Shown: piece by piece, positions 11,134 through 11,213 of the stretch
How the letters are laid out: each line of letters opens with the position of its first letter
Numbering within the stretch: position 1 is the stretch's first letter
Origin: Baffinella frigidus
Lineage: Eukaryota > Cryptophyceae > Cryptomonadales > Baffinellaceae
Length of the DNA stretch: 11,213 nt
Direction of reading: 5' to 3'
Assembly: GCA_026770585.1 (NCBI GenBank)
Contig: MU646527.1
Location: forward strand, 189,595 to 200,807
Made by a program: the position numbers and the translations under genes
Notes under the pieces: model-generated
The model's input: the letters and a program-made list of their open reading frames with translations, nothing else
What the model was told of the DNA's origin: nothing
The model's database searches: none

Positions 11134-11213
11134 CCCCCCCCCCCCCCCCCCCCCCTTGAGGGTGCAAAGACTTCGCTCTTTCTGTCTCTCTCCCCCCCCC
11201 CCCCCCCCCCCCC
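11134..11213 (+). repeat. Two long poly-C tracts at the window end
   Basis: A run of 22 C (11134-11155), then 36 bases of ordinary and CT-rich sequence, then at least 22 C (11192-11213) to the window edge. Runs of this length are hard to sequence, and the last one may be an assembly edge. Confidence 0.95.

Overview
This 11.2 kb window looks like a gene-free, repeat-saturated stretch of a eukaryotic nuclear genome. No open frame reads as a protein I recognise. The longest non-repeat frames (161 and 147 codons) are about what chance gives in this much roughly balanced-GC DNA, and both run straight through repeat elements. Short tracts of CCCTAAA, CCCTCAA and CCTAACA heptamers recur. These are TTTAGGG-type telomere units and their variants, which points to an alga, plant or other protist with an Arabidopsis-type telomere. 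Subtelomeric or heterochromatic DNA is a reasonable guess, but the species cannot be fixed from sequence alone.

Layout. 1-1600: a 66-bp-arm foldback element with a 4-bp target duplication (32-181), a second foldback (329-485), a 31-bp tandem repeat (648-727), a 372-bp element with 24-bp terminal inverted repeats (785-1156), and two hairpins. 1932-2526: 85 consecutive heptamers without one indel, grading from telomere-like AGGGTTC into GGTGTYT. 2527-3700: dispersed modules, GA-rich DNA, a large 90%-identical direct repeat and telomere-like tracts. 3819-4470: a MITE-like element, then decamer, 16-bp and CTT tandem repeats. 4685-6600: nested inverted repeats, a 100-bp repeat (two near-identical copies and one diverged), a chimeric foldback region and a second copy of the 329-485 family. 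6700-8991: further foldbacks belonging to at least three families. 8992-11213: the second clear copy of the 7123-7283 family, two CACTG-ended elements each with a perfect 5-bp target-site duplication, one more foldback, and poly-C tracts that run off the window end.

How it fits together. By hand count roughly 30% of the window lies in foldback elements, and short motifs (GTCAAC, ACTACAC, CACGTG) are shared between families. The most striking pattern is that several palindromes keep their stem while their sequence changes between homologous copies: both arms change together. This is seen in the central hairpin of the two CACTG elements and in the 17-bp palindromes at 787, 1138, 5337 and 5466. 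In another family a common core sits between unrelated but still palindromic arms. Either the folded form is recognised, or an arm-to-arm copying process keeps these palindromes perfect. No transposase is encoded here, so every mobile-element call is for a non-autonomous copy. All alignments were made by eye.
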